The translations under genes and the position numbers were made by a program. Of a stretch of DNA of 64,000 bases, positions 6,693 to 13,613 are shown in pieces. Each line of letters begins with the position of its first letter. Position 1 is the first letter of the stretch. The notes beneath the pieces are model-generated. The model was not told the origin of the DNA, did no database searches, and was given only the letters and a program-made list of their open reading frames with translations. The stretch spans positions 1 to 64,000 of the forward strand of contig NZ_VUMI01000014.1 of NCBI RefSeq assembly GCF_009696275.1, written 5' to 3'. The DNA comes from Eisenbergiella porci. Its GTDB lineage: Bacteria; Bacillota; Clostridia; Lachnospirales; Lachnospiraceae.

Positions 6693-6908
6693 TTATCTAA
6701 AGGCAAATTCCCATTTTATAAATTCGTCTAATAACCTTTCCGGGTATCCGGTATTATGCAGCGTAAACGCTTCTTCTCTTATTCTGTTTACCGTTTCCGG
6801 GCTGCCGCCGTGTTTCTCTAGTCTTCTTGCCATTCTAAACAGCTTCATACTTTCGGCTTTTGCCATGTCCTGTAACTGGTTTTTGATTTTTCTTAATTCT
6901 TTATTCAT
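6693..6908 (-). CDS. Small helical hypothetical protein, 71 residues
   Basis: The protein is 71 residues, helical and basic at the start (MNKELRKIKNQLQDMAKAES), with no recognised domain. The ATG at 6908 follows AAAAGGAG. A GGGGCGG/CCGCCCC hairpin lies just upstream at about 6937-6955, between this gene and the next. It is the second gene of the leftward early operon. Nothing more can be said about function. Confidence 0.55.
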   Translation of the reverse strand: MNKELRKIKNQLQDMAKAESMKLFRMARRLEKHGGSPETVNRIREEAFTLHNTGYPERLLDEFIKWEFAFR

Positions 6909-6961
6909 GTTTTCGCTTCTCCTTTTGCAATGTACGGGGCGGTTCGTCCGCCCCTCGGTTG

Positions 6962-7141
6962 TTACACTCTGTATTTTGCTGTCTGTGGGCTATATCTAAA
7001 GTAGCTTATAGCATTTTGCACATTTGTTACGTTGTGCCCCTGGTCATAAAGTCTAACCAGGTCGCCGCCCAAAATATTGTTAAGCCCTTTGCTTAATACT
7101 AACTGTTTAACTGCTGCTTTTGTTTCTTTATAATTCTTCAT
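6962..7141 (-). CDS. First small gene of the leftward operon, 59 residues
   Basis: A 59-codon frame opens at an ATG at 7141 that follows AAAAGGAG. The product (starts MKNYKETKAAVKQLVLSKGL, ends QTAKYRV) is basic and helical, with no known domain. It is the first gene after the repressor-controlled promoter at 7240-7268, so it is expressed first when the operon is induced. Its size and place match early regulators or anti-host factors of phages, but no motif supports any particular role. Confidence 0.6.
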   Translation of the reverse strand: MKNYKETKAAVKQLVLSKGLNNILGGDLVRLYDQGHNVTNVQNAISYFRYSPQTAKYRV

Positions 7142-7225
7142 ACTTTTGTTTCTCCTTTTGTAATGTTCCTGGAAAGTTTGGCGCCTTCCCAGGTGGTTTA
7201 TGTGGCTTATGTAGCCCCTCGCTTC

Positions 7226-7296
7226 TTGACTATGTCATAATTATAATTGACTATGGTAAGTATGTCAATACTTTTTTGCATATTTTCTTGACTATG
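7226..7296. promoter_or_regulatory. Operator repeats of the element's genetic switch
   Basis: TTGACTATG occurs three times in direct orientation, at 7226-7234, 7247-7255 and 7288-7296, spaced 21 and 41 bases, about two and four helical turns. The second copy pairs with an inverted TGTCAA half at 7263-7268. The repeats overlap both divergent promoters: the third copy contains the -35 of the repressor promoter, and the second sits in the spacer of the leftward promoter. They are the natural binding sites for the XRE protein at 7350. Confidence 0.65.
7240..7268 (-). promoter_or_regulatory. Leftward early promoter
   Basis: On the minus strand TTGACA (7263-7268) and TATAAT (7240-7245) are separated by 17 bases, a perfect consensus. 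It drives the operon that starts at 7141 and runs to 653. A TTGACTATG operator copy lies inside the spacer, so repressor binding would block it. Confidence 0.85.
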
Positions 7297-7316
7297 GTAA
7301 GATTTTAATATATGAT
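7288..7316 (+). promoter_or_regulatory. Repressor promoter
   Basis: TTGACT at 7288-7293 and TATGAT at 7311-7316 with a 17-base spacer form a near-consensus promoter 33 bases before the repressor ATG. The -35 lies within an operator copy, so the repressor probably controls its own synthesis. Confidence 0.75.
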
Positions 7317-7349
7317 TATGGTACAAACTTTAAGAAAGGGGCGGAAAAC

Positions 7350-7730
7350 ATGAACGAACGTATAAAATTCTTACGTAATGATGTTCTTCACTTGTCGCAG
7401 GACGCGTTAGGCAAAAGATTGGGCGTTACTGGTGCCGCTATATCTCGTATGGAAGCTGGCGGCCGCGCTGTAACCGACCAAATGGTACTTGCAATTTGTA
7501 GGGAATTTAACGTAAACGAAGAATGGTTAAGAAATGGTACCGGGGAAATGTTTAATACTTTATCCCAGGACGAAGAATTAGCCTACATAGTCGGCCAGGC
7601 ATTACCGCAGGCGGACGACTTCGTAAAAAATACCTTTATTGCTCTTGGCCGTTTGTCCCAGGAATTTACCGCGGAAGAATGGCAGGTAGTAAAGAAATTC
7701 GTAGACGCATTGGCCGGGAAGGACAAATAA
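7350..7730 (+). CDS. cI-like XRE-family repressor
   Basis: This 126-residue protein has an N-terminal XRE helix-turn-helix (residues about 5-62: SQDALGKRLGVTGAAISRME, then VLAICREFNVNEEWLRNGTG, a wording typical of phage and ICE repressors). A helical C-terminal region of about 60 residues probably mediates dimerisation; there is no peptidase domain, so induction by RecA-type autocleavage is unlikely. The ATG follows AAGAAAGGGG. It is divergent from the leftward operon with operator repeats between, and is therefore the likely keeper of the quiescent state. A hairpin terminator follows. Confidence 0.85.
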   Translation: MNERIKFLRNDVLHLSQDALGKRLGVTGAAISRMEAGGRAVTDQMVLAICREFNVNEEWLRNGTGEMFNTLSQDEELAYIVGQALPQADDFVKNTFIALGRLSQEFTAEEWQVVKKFVDALAGKDK

Positions 7731-7733
7731 AAA

Positions 7734-7762
7734 AACAGCCTACTTATGGCTGCTTTTTATCC
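7734..7762. terminator. Bidirectional terminator between convergent genes
   Basis: CAGCC and GGCTG form a stem around a 7-base loop. On the plus strand CTTTTTAT follows, ending the repressor transcript. On the minus strand seven T residues follow, ending the 36-residue gene's transcript. The hairpin overlaps the last codons of the minus-strand gene. Confidence 0.75.
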
Positions 7763-7850
7763 CCCTTATAAATTGGTATATCATTTTAAGGGTTTCCAGG
7801 TCGTCTATGGCCTGTATCATTTTAATTATGCTGCGGCGTAGTTCTTGCAT
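7740..7850 (-). CDS. 36-residue protein in its own transcription unit
   Basis: An ATG at 7850 after GGAAGGGGG opens a 36-codon frame (starts MQELRRSIIKMIQAIDDLET). The product is an amphipathic helix pair with regularly spaced Ile, Leu and Met and a basic end. A dedicated promoter (7881-7909) and the terminator at 7734-7762 enclose it, making a unit of about 140 bases convergent with the repressor. Similar micro-proteins occur near repressors of clostridial phages and elements, generally unnamed. The separate regulation argues that it is a real gene and matters in the integrated state. Confidence 0.65.
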   Translation of the reverse strand: MQELRRSIIKMIQAIDDLETLKMIYQFIRGIKSSHK

Positions 7851-7880
7851 TGTATACCCCCTTCCTGGTCGGTAACTGCA

Positions 7881-7909
7881 ATTATATGTAATACTGCTGC
7901 CGCCCGCAA
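7881..7909 (-). promoter_or_regulatory. Promoter of the 36-residue gene
   Basis: On the minus strand TTGCGG (7904-7909) and TATAAT (7881-7886) are 17 bases apart. The predicted start near 7874 gives a leader of about 25 bases to the ATG at 7850. Confidence 0.7.
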
Positions 7910-7961
7910 TACTTTGCGTTGCTGTTTCCTATATATCGGAAATAGGCGCCGCAAGTAGTGA

Positions 7962-8171
7962 CTAATTCCCGGAATTTGTTATACTGCTTTTGTAAAGGTC
8001 GCAGATATTAACGCCCAGGCCTGCCGCCAGGCTTTCCAATGTATCCAGGCGCGGGCTTACCTTCCCGTTTTCTATGGCGTTTATCTCGCTTTTGCTTATT
8101 CCGGTAATTTCGGCCAGTTGTACCAGGGTGTAATTTTTCCCGGTGCGCTGCTGCCATAACAATATTTCCAT
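7962..8171 (-). CDS. Second XRE-family regulator
   Basis: I place the start at the ATG at 8171, which follows AAGGGGG; a longer frame to 8198 has no better site. The 69-residue protein is almost entirely one XRE helix-turn-helix domain (TLVQLAEITGISKSEINAIE, then PRLDTLESLAAGLGVNICDLY). It is divergent from the HIRAN-like gene with only 62 bases between the start codons, so it may control that gene and itself. Single-domain XRE proteins of this size act as Cro-like or antitoxin-like regulators; there is no toxin partner in view. Confidence 0.75.
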   Translation of the reverse strand: MEILLWQQRTGKNYTLVQLAEITGISKSEINAIENGKVSPRLDTLESLAAGLGVNICDLYKSSITNSGN

Positions 8172-8233
8172 GCTATACCCCCTTTTCTTTTGTGGCATAG
8201 CATAATTTTAACTTTACGAAAGGAAGCGAACTT

Positions 8234-8800
8234 ATGAAAGCAAAAACTATTATATTATTTGTTCTTGGTGTAGTATTTGTTTTTGGTATTCCGTCTTATG
8301 AAAGCGTCGGCGCCACGCTGGTAGGTATTGGCCTGGCTGCATTGTGCTTTTACTTCGGCTGGCGTTCCATGAAAAATACAAAGAAGGTTAAGCCTTCCGC
8401 GCCTGCTGCCGTACAGGTTCCGAACGATATGCCAGTACAGGAAGCGCCAAAAGACGAAGCATACGAATTTTTACGTATAAAGCTGGCAGGCGTTACCTTT
8501 AAGAATGGCCGCAAGTCCAGGCAGTCAATATTACGTGCTATAAAATTCCGTGACGGCGAATTTTCGGACGGCGTAGAACTGGAATTAAAACCATACGAAT
8601 GGGAAGGGCAGCCCGCATACGGTGTATATGCCAACGGCCAGCAAATTGGTAATATTCCAGCCGATAAAGTAGCGTATATTACAGAAAACAAAGACCGCAT
8701 AGTAGATTTTTCCGCCATAGAAGTATACGGCGGTGGACGTGATGAAGAAGGCCAGGTTAAAAACTTCGGCTGTGAAGTGGTTTTAAGATTAAATAAATAA
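8234..8800 (+). CDS. Membrane-anchored HIRAN-like domain protein
   Basis: Two hydrophobic segments at about 5-22 and 25-43 anchor the 188-residue protein, followed by a Pro/Ala-rich linker (about 50-72) and a C-terminal domain at 75-188. The domain reads FLRIKLAGVTFKNGRKSRQS, then YGVYANGQQIGNIPADKVAY, the pattern of HIRAN domains, which in helicases such as HLTF recognise DNA 3' ends and are also found alone in bacteria. The ATG follows AAAGGAAG. An anchored HIRAN-like protein in an element suggests sensing or holding DNA at the membrane, but this is speculation. The domain call is moderately sure. Confidence 0.65.
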   Translation: MKAKTIILFVLGVVFVFGIPSYESVGATLVGIGLAALCFYFGWRSMKNTKKVKPSAPAAVQVPNDMPVQEAPKDEAYEFLRIKLAGVTFKNGRKSRQSILRAIKFRDGEFSDGVELELKPYEWEGQPAYGVYANGQQIGNIPADKVAYITENKDRIVDFSAIEVYGGGRDEEGQVKNFGCEVVLRLNK

Positions 8801-8882
8801 AAAAGCAGGCCGCCCCATGTTGGCGCATGGAACGGCCGGAAAGATACCCCACAACCCCGCAGGTTTATGTAGTACCCTCGCA
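8792..8882 (-). ncRNA. Predicted structured small RNA between the HIRAN-like gene and int
   Basis: On the minus strand an extended -10 (TGGTATAAT at 8889-8897) has no intervening gene and would start an RNA near 8882. It ends at a strong hairpin (GGCCG/CGGCC and CCATG/CATGG, 8808-8837) followed by a run of T (8792-8804), about 90 bases later. The central part is GC-rich and appears structured. It is antisense to the 3' untranslated end of the HIRAN-like gene. I do not recognise an RNA family. The -35 is poor, so the call depends on the extended -10 and the terminator. Confidence 0.45.
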
Positions 8883-8898
8883 AGTATGATTATACCAT

Positions 8899-8932
8899 AA
8901 GCCTGCTTGTTTTAGTAGGCTTATTTTTTATG
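8899..8932 (+). terminator. Terminator or attenuator between the HIRAN-like gene and int
   Basis: AAGCCTGCT (8899-8907) pairs with AGTAGGCTT (8914-8922) around TGTTTT, followed by ATTTTTTAT. An upstream AAGCAGGC (8803-8810) is complementary to GCCTGCTT (8901-8908) and could form an alternative pairing that breaks the terminator. int starts 28 bases later with no room for its own promoter, so read-through may set integrase expression. Confidence 0.6.
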
Positions 8933-8959
8933 CCTGCGTTTAGAAAGTAGGTGCATTTT

Positions 8960-10012
8960 ATGAAATTACCAAACGGTTACGGCTCTGTTTATAAGCTATC
9001 CGGGAACCGTCGGAAGCCCTGGGCGGCCAGGGTAACGGACGGCTGGGTAAACGATAACAAAACGAAGAAAAGTAAACAGAAATATAAATTTATTGGCTTC
9101 TATGAAACGCGCAAGGAAGCATTATTAGCCCTGGCGGATTATAACGCGAACCCGTACAATATCGACACGGCTAACATTACCTTCCAGGAAGTATACGAAC
9201 GCTGGAACGCCGAACACTTCCCGACGGTATCGGAAAGTAACGTAAAAGGTTATAAAGCTGCCTTCCTGCTTTGCGCTCCGATTGCTGGCCGCAGGTTCGT
9301 AGATGTGAAATTAGACGACTTGCAGGCCTGCGCCGATAACTCCGGGAAGAACTACCCGACGTTACGCAAATATAAGGTGCTGTTAGGCCTTATGTATAAA
9401 TACGCTGTCATACATGAGATAATACCGAAGGAACGTAATACCGTGGAATATATCAATATCAAGAAAGCCGGGAACCCGAACGCATACAACCGGGAACCGT
9501 TCAGCGCTGCCGAAGTCGCCCGCGTGTGGGACGTTAAGGACACAAATATATATTATACCGTCGTCCTGCTGCTTATTTATACCGGGTGCCGTATATCAGA
9601 ACTGTTAGACTTGAAAAAGACAGAAATAGACTTACCAGGGCGCTGCTTTAAGATACTGGAAGCAAAGACGGCCGCAGGTATACGTACGGTACCTATTGCC
9701 GAAAAGGTCGTACCGTTCTTTGAATACTGGTTAAATCTTAACGACTGCGAATACCTGTTAAGCACACCGGACGGCCGCCACTTTGAATACAGAAATTATT
9801 ATGATAGTTACTGGACGCCACTAATAGAAGCGTTAAGCATGAACCACCGCCCGCATGATACGCGCCATACTTGCATATCCCTTTTGGCTGCTGCCGGAGT
9901 GGACGAACGCGTTATTAAAAAGATAGTCGGCCATAAAGGCCAGGGCGTTACGGAAACGGTATATACGCACTTTGAACTTGCGGAACTTAAGGACGCCATA
10001 AACAAAATATAG
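8960..10012 (+). CDS. int: Tyrosine integrase of the element
   Basis: I choose the ATG at 8960 (GTAGGTG just upstream) rather than the GTG at 8951, giving 350 residues. The protein has an N-terminal arm-binding region, a core-binding domain (about 70-165) and a complete catalytic domain with Arg211 (TGCRISELL), Lys236, His299 and Arg302 (HDTRHT), His325 (GHKG) and the nucleophile Tyr335 (VYTH). All catalytic residues are present. It resembles phage- and ICE-type integrases. Its stop is about 160 bases from the rpsI 3' end, and three 11-bp repeats follow it. AUA makes up 13 of its 22 Ile codons. Confidence 0.92.
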   Translation: MKLPNGYGSVYKLSGNRRKPWAARVTDGWVNDNKTKKSKQKYKFIGFYETRKEALLALADYNANPYNIDTANITFQEVYERWNAEHFPTVSESNVKGYKAAFLLCAPIAGRRFVDVKLDDLQACADNSGKNYPTLRKYKVLLGLMYKYAVIHEIIPKERNTVEYINIKKAGNPNAYNREPFSAAEVARVWDVKDTNIYYTVVLLLIYTGCRISELLDLKKTEIDLPGRCFKILEAKTAAGIRTVPIAEKVVPFFEYWLNLNDCEYLLSTPDGRHFEYRNYYDSYWTPLIEALSMNHRPHDTRHTCISLLAAAGVDERVIKKIVGHKGQGVTETVYTHFELAELKDAINKI

Positions 10013-10022
10013 GCCTAAAATA

Positions 10023-10055
10023 GTGTTACTTACGTGTTTCTTACGTGTTACTTAC
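10023..10055 (+). repeat. Three tandem 11-bp repeats, likely integrase arm-binding sites
   Basis: GTGTTACTTAC, GTGTTTCTTAC and GTGTTACTTAC lie head to tail at 10023-10033, 10034-10044 and 10045-10055, between the int stop and rpsI. One base differs in the middle copy. Direct 10-11-bp repeats next to an attachment site are typical arm-type sites for tyrosine integrases. The core site would then lie between about 10060 and the rpsI 3' end; I cannot define it without the left end. Confidence 0.6.
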
Positions 10056-10103
10056 CGTTAAAATTTCATACTTTTTTATACTGTTTGAGAAAATACCCAA
10101 AAA

Positions 10104-10141
10104 CGAAGAAAAACCCCGGAAATACTGAATATTTCCGGGGT
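10104..10141 (-). terminator. rpsI terminator
   Basis: Read on the minus strand, AACCCCGGAAATA and TATTTCCGGGGTT form a 13-bp stem with a 5-base loop, followed by TTTTTC. It ends the rplM-rpsI transcript and isolates the host operon from the inserted element. Confidence 0.85.
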
Positions 10142-10169
10142 TGTGCGTTTCTGTAGTTTCTCTGTGTAA

Positions 10170-10565
10170 TTATCTCTTGCTGAACTGAGGCGCGCGACGA
10201 GCTGCTTTGAGACCGTACTTCTTTCTTTCTTTCATACGAGGGTCACGTGTCAGGAAGCCTGCTTTCTTCAGAGTAGGTCTGAATTCTGTATCAGCTTCAA
10301 GAAGCGCTCTTGCGATGCCGTGTCTGATGGCGCCAGCCTGTCCTGTGTATCCGCCGCCCTTTACGTTAACCAGAACGTCAAATTTGCCGTCTGTTTCCGT
10401 AGCTGTCAGGGGCTGACGAACGATAACCTTCAGAGTCTCCAGTCCGAAGTACTCATCGATGGGTCTTTTATTAATAGTAATATCACCTTTTCCAGGTACA
10501 AGATATACTCTTGCGATAGATTTTTTTCTTCTGCCAGTTCCGTAATATTTTGCTGCGTTAGCCAT
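10170..10565 (-). CDS. rpsI: 30S ribosomal protein S9
   Basis: This 131-residue protein is full-length S9, which binds 16S rRNA in the head and reaches the P-site tRNA with its C-terminal tail. The conserved basic tail ends QFSKR. It follows rplM by 32 bases, the usual pair. The 3' end is intact although the mobile element lies directly beyond it, so integration restored or spared the coding sequence. The 3' end of rpsI is a known integration site for ICEs and related elements in streptococci. Confidence 0.97.
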   Translation of the reverse strand: MANAAKYYGTGRRKKSIARVYLVPGKGDITINKRPIDEYFGLETLKVIVRQPLTATETDGKFDVLVNVKGGGYTGQAGAIRHGIARALLEADTEFRPTLKKAGFLTRDPRMKERKKYGLKAARRAPQFSKR

Positions 10566-10597
10566 TTTCTATTTCCTCCTTAATAGATTCCTTTGGA

Positions 10598-11026
10598 TTA
10601 AAATGTCAGTACTTCAGGTTTCTGAGCTTCATGCTTGTGCTCCGGTCCTGCATATACGTGAAGTTTCGTGTACATCTGTCTTCCTAAAGGTCCCTTGGGG
10701 AGCATACCCTTAACAGCCAGTTCGATAACCTGTTCAGGTTTCTTAGCCATTTTCTCTTTCAGGGTAACTTCTTTCATTCCGCCTACGTAATCGGAATGAT
10801 GATAGTAAACCTTCTGATCCATCTTCTTTCCGGTTACCTGAATCTTCTCTGCATTGATTACGATTACGTAATCTCCTGTATCAACATGAGGAGTGAACTC
10901 CGGTTTGTTCTTTCCTCTTAAAACCTTGGCAATTTCGGATGCAAGGCGGCCCAGTGTCTGGCCTTCTGCATCAACAACATACCATTTTCTATCAATCTTA
11001 GCCGGATTAGCCATAAATGTCTTCAT
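10598..11026 (-). CDS. rplM: 50S ribosomal protein L13
   Basis: The 142-residue protein is full-length L13, an early 50S assembly protein. Typical segments are visible ([20 protein letters not shown] and [19 protein letters not shown]). Its ATG follows GGAGG. It is the first gene of the rplM-rpsI unit with its own consensus promoter and a leader of about 160 bases that resembles the Firmicutes L13 autoregulatory leader. Confidence 0.97.
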   Translation of the reverse strand: MKTFMANPAKIDRKWYVVDAEGQTLGRLASEIAKVLRGKNKPEFTPHVDTGDYVIVINAEKIQVTGKKMDQKVYYHHSDYVGGMKEVTLKEKMAKKPEQVIELAVKGMLPKGPLGRQMYTKLHVYAGPEHKHEAQKPEVLTF

Positions 11027-11029
11027 AGT

Positions 11030-11182
11030 ATACCTCCATCGATTTGTACGGATTTGGACCCTTTGGTCCGTATGACTGGCTCACATGGTATCGCTCTGGG
11101 AATTGGAGCTTTCCACGTATTATTTATATATCAAAATGTCTTTCCGGGGCTTTGGTAAGACATTTTTCAACATCGTCACATT
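11030..11182 (-). ncRNA. rplM leader, probable L13 autoregulatory element
   Basis: The transcript from the promoter at 11188-11216 has about 155 leader bases. They hold a 9-bp hairpin (AAATGTCTT/AAGACATTT near 11134-11166) and a second helix near the start (ATACGGACC with GGTCCAAATCCGTAC, alternative pairings). Firmicutes rplM genes often carry an L13-binding leader with two helices, and position fits. The detailed match is not checked. Confidence 0.55.
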
Positions 11183-11187
11183 GAGTT

Positions 11188-11216
11188 ATTATATTATACG
11201 GATCCGCGCGTGTCAA
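11188..11216 (-). promoter_or_regulatory. rplM-rpsI promoter
   Basis: On the minus strand TTGACA (11211-11216) and TATAAT (11188-11193) are 17 bases apart, a perfect consensus typical of ribosomal genes. It lies between surE and rplM and makes rplM-rpsI independent of the surE-truA-ecf unit. Confidence 0.85.
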
Positions 11217-11260
11217 TATCTTTTCTTAAGAAAATTCGCAGAAAATTGGCCTTTTTGCGC

Positions 11261-12019
11261 CTAAAACAGGGCATTTCCGGGTTCGTCGGTCCTACCCTGG
11301 GCTCCCAGGACCGTGTTTCTTATTTTTCCGATGGAAATATACCGCTCCAGGACCGCTTCCATATCCGTTCCGGGCGCCGCCGCTTTGGACGGGATCCCAC
11401 AGACGGAAAGCTGCAGACCTCCCTCCGGGCCTTCCTCCACCAGATAATTATCCATATAAAACTGTGTTTTCTCCGGGATACGGTTTTCACGGATTCCCCG
11501 AAGCTCCCGCAAGGGGCAACCGGGAAAATTCACATTCCATATTTCATCCGGCGCACAGCCCGCTTCCAGCAATTTTTCGGCCACTGACAGAAGGCAGGCA
11601 TCCGCCGCCTCGCTCGTCCCGCCCCGTTCTTCGGAAAAAGCGATGGCCGGAATCCCGTTCAGCAACGCCTCCATGGCTGCTCCCACTGTTCCCGAGTATA
11701 AAATATCCACGCCCACATTGTACCCGCAGTTGATTCCTGAAAATACCACATCAGGCCTGTCCTGCATAAGGTGGCGGATTCCCACCTTCACACAGTCGGC
11801 GGGGGTTCCCGCCACGCTGTAGGCCATGACACCCGGTACCGGGAAATCCTCCTGCCTGATTTGCAGGCTTCCCCGCACCGTAATGCAGTGGGACATGGCG
11901 CTGCACTGCTGTCCGGGCGCCACCACCCACACCTCTCCCAGGTTCTTTGCCGCTGCCGCCAGCCTGACAATTCCTTCGGCTCCTATGCCGTCATCATTTA
12001 CCACAAGTATCCTTCTCAT
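11261..12019 (-). CDS. surE: 5'/3'-nucleotidase SurE
   Basis: This 252-residue protein is SurE, a metal-dependent phosphatase of nucleoside 5'- and 3'-monophosphates. The N-terminal metal site is intact (ILVVNDDG with Asp8 and Asp9), as is the SGINCGYNVG loop that holds substrate. The start overlaps truA by four bases (ATGA), so it is translated from the truA transcript. It is followed by the rplM promoter. Length and motifs are normal for the family. Confidence 0.92.
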   Translation of the reverse strand: MRRILVVNDDGIGAEGIVRLAAAAKNLGEVWVVAPGQQCSAMSHCITVRGSLQIRQEDFPVPGVMAYSVAGTPADCVKVGIRHLMQDRPDVVFSGINCGYNVGVDILYSGTVGAAMEALLNGIPAIAFSEERGGTSEAADACLLSVAEKLLEAGCAPDEIWNVNFPGCPLRELRGIRENRIPEKTQFYMDNYLVEEGPEGGLQLSVCGIPSKAAAPGTDMEAVLERYISIGKIRNTVLGAQGRTDEPGNALF

Positions 12020-12810
12020 ACCGTTTTCTCCGATTTTTCTTCAGCCGCCTGCTCCCCGGTCTTCTCCTTCAGCACGGGAAATTCATAGGAAATCAGCGTC
12101 AGCCCTCTGGCAGGTGCCGTGGGGCCTGCCGCCGCCCTGTTCTTAGCCTCCAGCATTTCCTTTACCGCTTCCGGGGGATGTTTGCCGCTGCCGATTTCCA
12201 TCAGCGTCCCCGCAATGATGCGTACCATATTATATAGGAAGCCCGCCCCCGAAATGCGGATGATAAGCTCCGTCCCTTCCCGCGCCACATCACAGCTGTA
12301 AATAGTGCGCACCGTGGATTCCACCTGGGCGTTGACGCTGCAGAAGCTTTTGAAATCATGCTCTCCCACAAACAGAAGCGCCGCTTCCCGCATTCTTTTT
12401 TCATCCAGCGGGATATAAGTAAAATAGCTGTAAAGCCGCTTCACCGGATTGGGAAATTCTTCATTCAGGATGCGGTATTCATAGGTTTTTATGCTGTCCG
12501 TTTTTCTGGGATGGAAATCCGCGGGCACCTCCCTGGAATCCCGGATGCGGATATCCTCCGGAAGACGCTGGTTCAATGCATAGGAAAACTTTTCCCCGGG
12601 CATGCGCGCCTGCGTGTCAAATACCGCAATATTCCCCCAGGCGTGCACGCCTGCGTCCGTCCGGCTGGCTCCTATGACCTGCACAGGCTCCTTCAAAAGC
12701 TGCGTCAGGCAGCAGTTTAAAACCTCTTCAATGCTGATTCCATTGGACTGCAGCTGCCATCCGTGATAGTTCGTACCGTCGTAGGCAACCGTCAGCATCA
12801 CTCTTTTCAT
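12016..12810 (-). CDS. truA: tRNA pseudouridine(38-40) synthase TruA
   Basis: The 264-residue protein is TruA, which makes pseudouridine at positions 38-40 of the tRNA anticodon arm. The catalytic Asp lies in GASRTDAGVHAWG. The N-terminal MLTVAYDGTNYHGWQ-type start is present (MKRVMLTVAYDGTNYHG). It overlaps ecfT by four bases upstream and surE by four downstream, so the three are translationally coupled. This ecfT-truA order is standard in Firmicutes. Length is normal. Confidence 0.95.
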   Translation of the reverse strand: MKRVMLTVAYDGTNYHGWQLQSNGISIEEVLNCCLTQLLKEPVQVIGASRTDAGVHAWGNIAVFDTQARMPGEKFSYALNQRLPEDIRIRDSREVPADFHPRKTDSIKTYEYRILNEEFPNPVKRLYSYFTYIPLDEKRMREAALLFVGEHDFKSFCSVNAQVESTVRTIYSCDVAREGTELIIRISGAGFLYNMVRIIAGTLMEIGSGKHPPEAVKEMLEAKNRAAAGPTAPARGLTLISYEFPVLKEKTGEQAAEEKSEKTV

Positions 12811-13610
12811 AGCAAAATCCTTCCTATTACAACAGCGGCCGTCAGGTAAAGCGCCAATATACCATAGGCGGTATAATCCCTCTTTTTATAAATCAGGGGC
12901 TTCATCTTCGTCCTGCCGTCCCCGCCCCGGTAGCAGCGCGCTTCCATCGCCATGGCAAGGTCATTGGCACGCCGGAAGGCGGAAATAAAAAGCGGCACAA
13001 GAAGAGGCACCATGCTTTTGGCCTTTTTAATCAGATTCCCGCTCTCAAAGTCTGCTCCCCTGGCAATCTGGGCTTTCATGATTTTATCCGTTTCCTCCAA
13101 AAGGATGGGGATAAAACGAAGGGCGATGGACATCATCATGGAAATTTCGTGAACCGGCACATGGATTCTCTTCAGCGGATGAAGCAGGCTTTCCATTCCG
13201 TCCGTAAGATTATTCGGCGTTGTTGTCAGCGTCATGACGGAGGAGCCGATAATCAGAAAGCTCAGACGCACTGCCATTTTAATTGCCGTTATCAGGCCCT
13301 CTTTTGTAATAGTCAGCTTCCACAGCGTAATCAGCGGTTCTCCCGGCGTCAGAAAAAGATTGAATACCACGGTCAGGATCAGCAGAAGCAATATCGCCTT
13401 CATGCCCTTGACCATGAATTTAAAGGGGACATGGGAAAGGCGGATAACGAGCGCCAGGAACCCTGCCGCCAGCAGATAGCCCCAGAAATTATTCACCACA
13501 AACAACGATATAATAAAAATCACCGTGGCCATCAGCTTGACCCTTGGATCCAGCCGGTGCACCACCGATTCGGTCTGATAATACTGCCCTAATGTAATGT
13601 CTCTTAACAT
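12807..13610 (-). CDS. ecfT: ECF transporter transmembrane component EcfT
   Basis: This 267-residue membrane protein is EcfT, the coupling subunit that links the two ATPases to interchangeable vitamin-binding S subunits. Several hydrophobic helices are visible, and the cytoplasmic coupling helices contain the Ala-Arg-Gly signature (QIARGADFE) and a second ARCYRGG. It starts three bases after ecfA2 ends and overlaps truA by four bases. S components are not in the window and must be encoded elsewhere. Confidence 0.95.
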   Translation of the reverse strand: MLRDITLGQYYQTESVVHRLDPRVKLMATVIFIISLFVVNNFWGYLLAAGFLALVIRLSHVPFKFMVKGMKAILLLLILTVVFNLFLTPGEPLITLWKLTITKEGLITAIKMAVRLSFLIIGSSVMTLTTTPNNLTDGMESLLHPLKRIHVPVHEISMMMSIALRFIPILLEETDKIMKAQIARGADFESGNLIKKAKSMVPLLVPLFISAFRRANDLAMAMEARCYRGGDGRTKMKPLIYKKRDYTAYGILALYLTAAVVIGRILL

Positions 13611-13613
13611 AGC

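Noticed and set aside
8350-8883. A 177-codon minus-strand frame opposite the HIRAN-like gene
   Set aside because: It is the mirror of a well-supported gene and has unnatural Ser/Pro-rich composition.
1-10012. A CRISPR array or a recognised defence system in the element
   Set aside because: No regularly spaced repeats and no known defence gene set are visible.
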